Below, in pieces: positions 1-15,000 of a stretch of DNA of 15,000 bases. A model generated the notes under the pieces. The model saw nothing but the letters and a program-made list of their open reading frames with translations. It was not told the DNA's origin and made no database searches. How positions within the stretch are numbered: position 1 is the first letter of the stretch; each line of letters starts with the position of its first letter. Position numbers and translations under genes: made by a program. The DNA comes from Halisarca cf. caerulea. Its lineage: Eukaryota; Porifera; Demospongiae; Chondrillida; Halisarcidae. The DNA is taken from assembly GCA_963170055.1 (NCBI GenBank), contig CAUJGJ010000195.1:1474638-1489637 (forward strand), given 5' to 3'.

Positions 1-280
1 GAGGTGGTCTCTGACAGGTGGTATTTAATATGAGACCTGTATACCTTGTGACCAGGAGAGTAGCAAGAGAGGTGACCTTTCCCAAGAGTGGTCTCTAAAA
101 GGGGTATTTCCGTACTACTAATTTCAACTTTGCTTTTTGTGGCTCTTATGTGGATAATCATATTGCAGTGATGTTGCGTCAACAGATGGTGTCCAATGTG
201 ACCTTCTGGTGTGATTGTTTTCCTTCAGCTGTCGACTCAGAGAGCACACAAAGAGTCTTGGTTTACCCTGTATACCACAT

Positions 281-348
<68 letters not shown>

Positions 349-503
349 TCATTCACGTGTGAAATGTGTCTGCATGCTTGTGTAGTGAGTGTAGCAAGGT
401 AAGTACAAAACTGTCTAACCTGCGTATCCACCTACACCTGTGCCAACATGTACACTTACACACGTACGTACCTTGTGCTAACATGCTCATTCTCCTCCCT
501 CAG
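1..503. other. Intron of gene 1 (upstream part not in window)
   Basis: No exon was found. It contains two related pieces, GTGGTCTCTGACAGGTGG near the start and GTGGTCTCTAAAAGGGG at 88-104, that look like a decayed repeat, plus a GT tract (285-342). It ends in a good pyrimidine tract and CAG for the 504 exon. Confidence 0.6.
285..342. repeat. (GT)29 microsatellite
   Basis: Uninterrupted GT on the + strand within the first intron; it accounts for the Cys/Val and Thr/His frames here. Confidence 0.97.
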
Positions 504-11368
<10,865 letters not shown>

Positions 11369-11528
11369 CTATTTGCACAGGAGACCGTGTCATCAATTTT
11401 TTTCACTGTGGCGTGTATTCTATGTATTAATTTATACCATTAATTTTATTGATGATATCGTGTATAATAATAATAATAGCGGCTTGCGATTTGATCGCGT
11501 GATAGTCATGTGAGGTATCTTGCGCAAA
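11369..11528 (+). promoter_or_regulatory. Intergenic region / probable gene 2 promoter and 5' UTR
   Basis: Only 160 bp separate the stop of gene 1 from the ATG of gene 2, so 3' end formation of one and initiation of the other share this space. It holds a T-rich stretch, an (ATA)n run at 11464-11478 and an M-box-like TCATGTGA at 11506-11513. No TATA box at a sensible distance is evident. Promoter role is inferred from position only. Confidence 0.45.
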
Positions 11529-11670
11529 ATGGACCTATATTCGGATGAGTTCGACAAGAGGATCGACCGTACGCTGAAGATTATCCTTCTGGGCGATGCG
11601 GATTCCAGAAAAGCAGAAATTTTTCGCGCTTTCATGAATCGTCAGGAACAAGAATTGGAGGGAGGAGGAA
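11529..11670 (+). CDS. Rab-like gene exon 1: start and altered P-loop
   Basis: It encodes residues 1-47 plus one base: MDLYSDEFDKRIDRTLKI, then the P-loop GDADSRKA at 22-29 and an acidic EGGG run. The donor is GGAA|gtaagc. A TTG nine bases upstream is in frame, but the ATG at 11529 is the sensible start. Confidence 0.88.
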
Positions 11671-12140
11671 GTAAGCGAATTACTACGGGTTTGGCGGGAA
11701 TGGCCCCTGAAATATATATACACCAACCTATAGTATCCAGGAGTAGGCTTTTCCGTGTGTATGGTGTGTAATCTAATGCCATTGTGTACCGCATCTGTGG
11801 ATAGAGTTAAAGCGATTCGATTAACTAGTTCCAGTAGTCGGCCGCATCCTTGGCTTTGACCAAGGTTCGTGGTTGTACCGTCCAGATACTCGGTACAGTA
11901 CGGTCTATCTGCGGTTAAATGTTTTTGCCATTCTTATGAGTCCAGCTGGTCTCGCTTGCTAGTTGTTACGGTGTATTTACATGAAACCATTCTGTTTCTG
12001 TTCAGTGTCGAACATTCATCTGTAAATGGTAGTCTTTCTATTTTCATTTCTCAGGTGTAGGGGTAGATTGCTACATAAGAGACATTGAACACAAAGGGAA
12101 AGTAATAAGACTCCAAGTCTGGTAATTTGAATAAGTGTAC

Positions 12141-12196
<56 letters not shown>

Positions 12197-12336
12197 TGAG
12201 TGCTTGAGTGCGTGTGTGCATGTGCATGTATGTGTGTGTGCGTTCGCGTGCGCAGGAGTGTGTAAGTGCTTGAGTGTGTACATGTATGTGTGTGTGCGCG
12301 CGTGCACGTGCGTGCATGTGCATGTACGTGTATGTG

Positions 12337-12376
<40 letters not shown>

Positions 12377-12387
12377 TGTGTGTGTGC

Positions 12388-12447
<60 letters not shown>

Positions 12448-13243
12448 CATGCCTGCGTGCTTGTGTGCAGGCGTGCATGTACATGAATTTAGGTTTGGTT
12501 TAGATAGTTGTGATGTAGGAATTACTTCTTTGTATGCCAGCAGTATTGTCCCCATGGCTATTCAATATTGATAAGATGTAATCTTATTGAAATGTGTGAA
12601 CATTATATGGCTTTTGATACCACAAATCCAATGTAGTTTTCTTTCACACCTACAGGGATACCTCAGGGTTGGAGCGGTTTCGATCTGTCACAGCTTCTTA
12701 TTACAGAGAATCAAATGTAAATACCCAGTTGTTTGCATGTAGTTGACAATGTGCAGAAAGACAGATAGATAGATAGATAGATACTATGAGTTTTCTTTTA
12801 AACAGGAATGCTGCATCTGCTAATACTGCAGGTTTTCATGGAGGTCCTGTTGTTGGTTACAGACTGTGTTGCCAAGGGTCACACATGAAGTCCCTACTGA
12901 CACAGCTGATGGTGTTAATGGTGTTACCTTAGTGCAAATCATGCTCTTTCCTTCACAGGGTATATTGCTTGTATTTAATTCGGAAAAACAAGAAACCTTT
13001 AACAGTTTGGATGACTGGCTAGAAGAAATAGAAGAGGTTTGTATACCATACATTATATACAGTGAGACCTCACTTATCCGCACCTCAGATATCCAGTTCC
13101 CTCACCTTCCGCAGTAGTTTTTACTCGAACAAATCTGTAATAATCCTACTGTACACTATACTCCTGCTCCCTCATTTATCCAGTTTCCTCACTTTATCCA
13201 CAATTTCATCCAGAACGGATGTGTGCAGATAAGTGAGGTCTGA

Positions 13244-13314
<71 letters not shown>

Positions 13315-14774
13315 GTACTATTTTTGAGGTATAAAAAGATTATGGTTTTTCATGGTCTAGAAGAGAACCATGAAGTATTTATTCACGAAAGTTAGTATTA
13401 CTGCAAGTTTTAATTTCCTTATGGTATATACCATGAATTTTTACCATGAATTATCCAAATTTTAGCATCCACAAAAATTCTACCCCTCGAAAGATACCCT
13501 CTGTGTGGTATTTTTACAGTAAATATAGTGCAAGTGAAAATGTCACACATGCAAACTAGAGTGATGTATGCAATCCTGTGGCATAAAGCGGTAACTACTT
13601 AAGTAGTGGTTAGATTGTAACTGTTGTGCTTAATATAGTATCATGTGTAATGTCTATTGTTACTAATTGATTGTCTTAGTAGTGAGTTGTACGTAGCAGT
13701 TCTTTGGTGTTACATAACTGCAGTTGTTATGTGACATTGTTGATACGCTCTATTGCAAAGCATTCCAGATACAATTGCACAAATCCCGCCAAGATACTCC
13801 AATGTCGAACATGTAAAAGCTCTAACATACAACTTCTATTTTCCTTTCTTTCCAGCAAACACCTCGAGATGTGGTTACATTTCTGGTAGGAACGGTTTCA
13901 AATTTGGATTCCCTCGATCGTGTTTCTCGGGAGGTGGCAGAGTTGTATGTCAAGAAACACAATGCTTGCCTAAAGCAATACTTTGAGTGCAACCCAGATG
14001 ATACTAAGATTGTGGAGAGAATATTCCATAACCTAGTTACAACGTACATTCAAACTTCTACAAGAGACACACTACCCAAAGGTATGCATCATGGAAATGT
14101 GACTGGGGGTGATGGTGGTGCACTCTGTTAGTCTTACATAGCCATGCGATTGAATATGGCTGACGTCTGTATTGAGACAGTGCAAGATCTGTGGGGTCTG
14201 TACCACACTTTTGCCAGTCTACTATATCCTAACTCACTCTCAAATCCTAATACAGTGGAGCATACACACTCTATACTGCGTAGAGTGTCTATGAGTGGAG
14301 TCTGGATAAGTCAAATCACAAGGGAGAGCAAAGTAGATTCCACTTATCAAAACTTCTCTTAATAGAGTTTCTTTATCTTAGTCTTGAAAAAATAGGAGGT
14401 TGTCAAATGGCAGAGTGATTATTAACATACTTTAATATGGTGACTGTGCCTCATAAGATAGGTGGGATTGGAGAGAATGTTGGATTACAGAGGATTCACT
14501 GTATGAGGTGTGCTGTAGACTGGAAGTAGGTATCGTGTTCCCTGGGTACAGAAAAATGCCTACATCCTATTTTGCTTATACTTGAACACCTTTTTTGCAT
14601 TTTGAAGTGTTATGTTTCTTCTATGTTGTTGGTTGTCATTGTGCACTTATCAGATATTGTTTTTTTTTTTTTTCAGGTTCTGGGTTAGCAGTCAGAGGAC
14701 GCCCGCACTCAAGAACACCCTCACCCATACAGTCAAACACATCCAGAACACAAGCGCGCTGTTCTAAATGTTGA
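11529..14774 (+). CDS. Rab-family-like protein with degenerate GTP-binding motifs (six exons, complete)
   Basis: Exons 11529-11670, 12055-12121, 12656-12716, 12959-13036, 13856-14081 and 14677-14774 join in phase to 223 residues. ATG 11529 has a good context (A at -3, G at +4). The fold order is Rab-like: LKIILLGDADSRKA (16-29), SVGVDC (48-53), LQVWDTSGLERFRSVT (67-82), SYYRESNGILLVF (84-96), DDWLEEIEE (108-116), FLVGTVSNLD (125-134), ECNPDD near 150. Compared with Rab consensus GDSGVGKS/T, WDTAGQE, NKxD and SAK, two P-loop Gly are Asp25 and Arg27, the Mg-binding Ser/Thr is Ala29, the catalytic Gln is Leu75, NKxD is TVSN (129-132) and SAK is missing; only Lys28 and the DxxG of switch II remain. 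The tail is Ser/Pro/Arg-rich and ends CSKC. I infer a Rab-like pseudoGTPase. The switch II to helix 3 stretch (SYYR.S, LVF, DDWLEE) recalls Rab39, but subfamily is uncertain. Confidence 0.87.
11671..12054. other. Gene 2 intron 1
   Basis: I see no gene or clear repeat in this 384-bp intron. It ends in TTTTCATTTCTCAG. Confidence 0.6.
12055..12121 (+). CDS. Rab-like gene exon 2: switch I and strands 2-3
   Basis: It encodes (S)VGVDCYIRDIEHKGKVIRLQ, then V and most of the Trp codon. G-V-D-x-x-x-R-x-I-E-x-x-G-K-x-I-x-L-Q is a Rab signature; the Mg-contacting Thr of T-I-G is Ser48. The acceptor is ttttcatttctcag and the donor TG|gtaatt. Confidence 0.9.
12143..12446. repeat. Compound (TG)n microsatellite in gene 2 intron 2
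   Basis: TG runs at 12143-12194, 12339-12374 and 12392-12446, with a middle part of TGCATG, CGCGCG and CACGTG words. Almost all of it alternates purine and pyrimidine. Confidence 0.95.
12656..12716 (+). CDS. Rab-like gene exon 3: switch II (Gln to Leu)
   Basis: It encodes (W)DTSGLERFRSVTASYYRES, then N. Rab proteins read W-D-T-A-G-Q-E-R-F-R. Here the Ala is Ser73 and the catalytic Gln is Leu75; E-R-F-R-S and Y-Y-R are kept. The acceptor is ttctttcacacctacag and the donor AAT|gtaaat. Confidence 0.9.
12764..12783. repeat. (GATA)5 microsatellite
   Basis: Five GATA units in gene 2 intron 3; nothing else is recognised in that 242-bp intron. Confidence 0.92.
12959..13036 (+). CDS. Rab-like gene exon 4: strand 4 and helix 3
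   Basis: It encodes GILLVFNSEKQETFNSLDDW, then LEEIEE (26 codons). It corresponds to Rab G-x-x-L-V-(Y/F)-D-x-x-x-x-x-S-F-x-x-x-x-x-W-L. The usual Asp after Val-Tyr/Phe is Asn97. Entry and exit are phase 0; the acceptor is ctctttccttcacag and the donor GAG|gtttgt. Confidence 0.88.
13060..13246. mobile_element. MITE, TA target duplication, in gene 2 intron 4
   Basis: The left CAGTGAGACCTCACTTATCC and right GATAAGTGAGGTCTGACTG are inverted, with TA on each side. 187 bp. Its left end is 23 nt past the exon 4 donor. Confidence 0.82.
13247..13311. repeat. (TA)n microsatellite abutting the MITE
   Basis: 65 bp of TA starting at the right-hand TA target duplication of the 13060 element. The following 13312-13855 part of the intron has two 14-bp perfect palindromes (13421-13434 ATGGTATATACCAT; 13594-13607 ACTACTTAAGTAGT) and no exon. 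Confidence 0.93.
13856..14081 (+). CDS. Rab-like gene exon 5: degenerate NKxD and SAK regions
   Basis: It encodes 75 residues. FLVGTVSNLD replaces Rab L-L-V-G-N-K-x-D-L, so all three guanine-specificity residues are changed. RVSREVAELYVKKHN matches Rab V-x-x-x-E-A-x-x-x-A-x-x-x-x. The later QYFECNPDD lacks the E-T-S-A-K motif. The acceptor is cctttctttccag and the donor AAAG|gtatgc. Confidence 0.88.
14253..14501 (+). mobile_element. Probable MITE, relative of the 8817 element
   Basis: The right part from 14393 (TAGGAGGTTGTCAAATGGCA on to GGATTCACTG, then TA) closely follows 8870-8994. The left end CAGTGGAG after TA (14251-14252) is plausible, but the left half differs, so it may be composite. 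Confidence 0.6.
14677..14774 (+). CDS. Rab-like gene exon 6: hypervariable tail and C-terminal CSKC
   Basis: It encodes GSGLAVRGRPHSRTPSPIQS, then NTSRTQARCSKC and TGA (14772-14774). A Ser/Pro/Arg-rich hypervariable tail ending with two cysteines is usual for prenylated Rab-type proteins. C-S-K-C has Cys at position -4 (CaaX-like), not the usual CC or CxC. The acceptor has a 13-T run (ttttttcag). Confidence 0.85.
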
Positions 14775-14821
14775 CTTTTTAATCCTGAATTATTTGTAGT
14801 TATTAGTTACAATTTTATTAT

Positions 14822-14827
14822 AGTAAA
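14822..14827 (+). promoter_or_regulatory. Possible variant poly(A) signal of gene 2 (AGTAAA)
   Basis: No AATAAA occurs after the gene 2 stop within the window. AGTAAA, a known variant hexamer, lies 48 nt past the stop in AT-rich DNA. The true signal may lie elsewhere or beyond the window. Confidence 0.3.
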
Positions 14828-15000
14828 TGAAACCACATTGCAAATTATATCAGAACCATAGATGATTCAGAAGTATGTACTGGTGTATGTAGATAGGACT
14901 GAGGCTATTATGCTAATTTTTACCTAATGTTCTATTCCATAGTGATTTCATCCTATTGTGCTGTTAATTATTCCAATTATTCCGATGTGTTCTCACTGAA

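Noticed and set aside
360..398. Excellent donor-like GCAAG|gtaagtac as a possible exon end before 504
   Set aside because: The phase needed by the 504 exon (phase 1) runs into TAG just before it, and the upstream sequence does not resemble a RasGEF.
11520..11528. TTG at 11520 as the start of gene 2
   Set aside because: An ATG in good context follows nine bases later; animals rarely use TTG.
13822..14049. 75-residue - strand open frame
   Set aside because: It is the antisense shadow of exon 5 of the Rab-like gene.

Overview
This is eukaryotic, animal-type DNA. It holds two head-to-tail genes on the + strand, both split by GT-AG introns. The introns are packed with dinucleotide repeats (GT/CA), minisatellites and small inverted-repeat elements. 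Compact genes with about 160 bp between them, TACGTA-rich low-complexity DNA and pogo/hAT-type miniature elements suggest an invertebrate, and my best guess is a sponge. That assignment is an inference. No bacterial-style genes, rRNA, tRNA or CRISPR were seen. The many long Cys/Val or Thr/His reading frames are translations of GT/CA repeats, not genes.

Gene 1 (from before the window to 11368) is the 3' three-quarters or so of a RALGPS gene (Ral GEF with PH domain). Fifteen exons join in phase to 458 codons plus stop. They encode the C-terminal end of the RasGEF (CDC25-like) domain (504-3221), a Ser/Pro-rich linker carrying the RALGPS-type GHRK..SLG motif (4140-7262), and a C-terminal PH domain (8371-11231), followed by a 7-codon last exon that contains AATAAA. 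The upstream catalytic core lies outside the window.

Gene 2 (11529-14774) is complete: six exons, 672 nt, 223 residues. The fold is Rab-like, but nearly every nucleotide-binding motif is altered. The P-loop has lost two glycines and the Mg-binding Ser/Thr, the switch II Gln is Leu, NKxD is TVSN, and SAK is absent. It ends in Cys-Ser-Lys-Cys. It looks like a Rab-family pseudoGTPase and is the most interesting coding feature here.

Region by region: 1-503 intron with a GT tract; 997-3127 intron with two TA-flanked MITEs, a 36-bp tandem repeat and a TACGTA palindrome field; 4181-5011 a 26-bp minisatellite that starts on the splice donor, then GT tracts; 5191-5737 an 11-bp x 3 higher-order minisatellite; 6570-6662 a C-rich tract next to an acceptor; 7263-8370 a MITE, a hAT-like element and a roughly 290-bp CA tract; 8817-10650 more MITEs, CA tracts and a second hAT-like element; 10901-11026 a palindromic element; 12143-13311 GT, GATA and TA repeats in gene 2 introns; 14253-14501 another MITE. 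Several repeats sit directly on splice sites or flank exons as inverted pairs, so they may affect splicing of gene 1.
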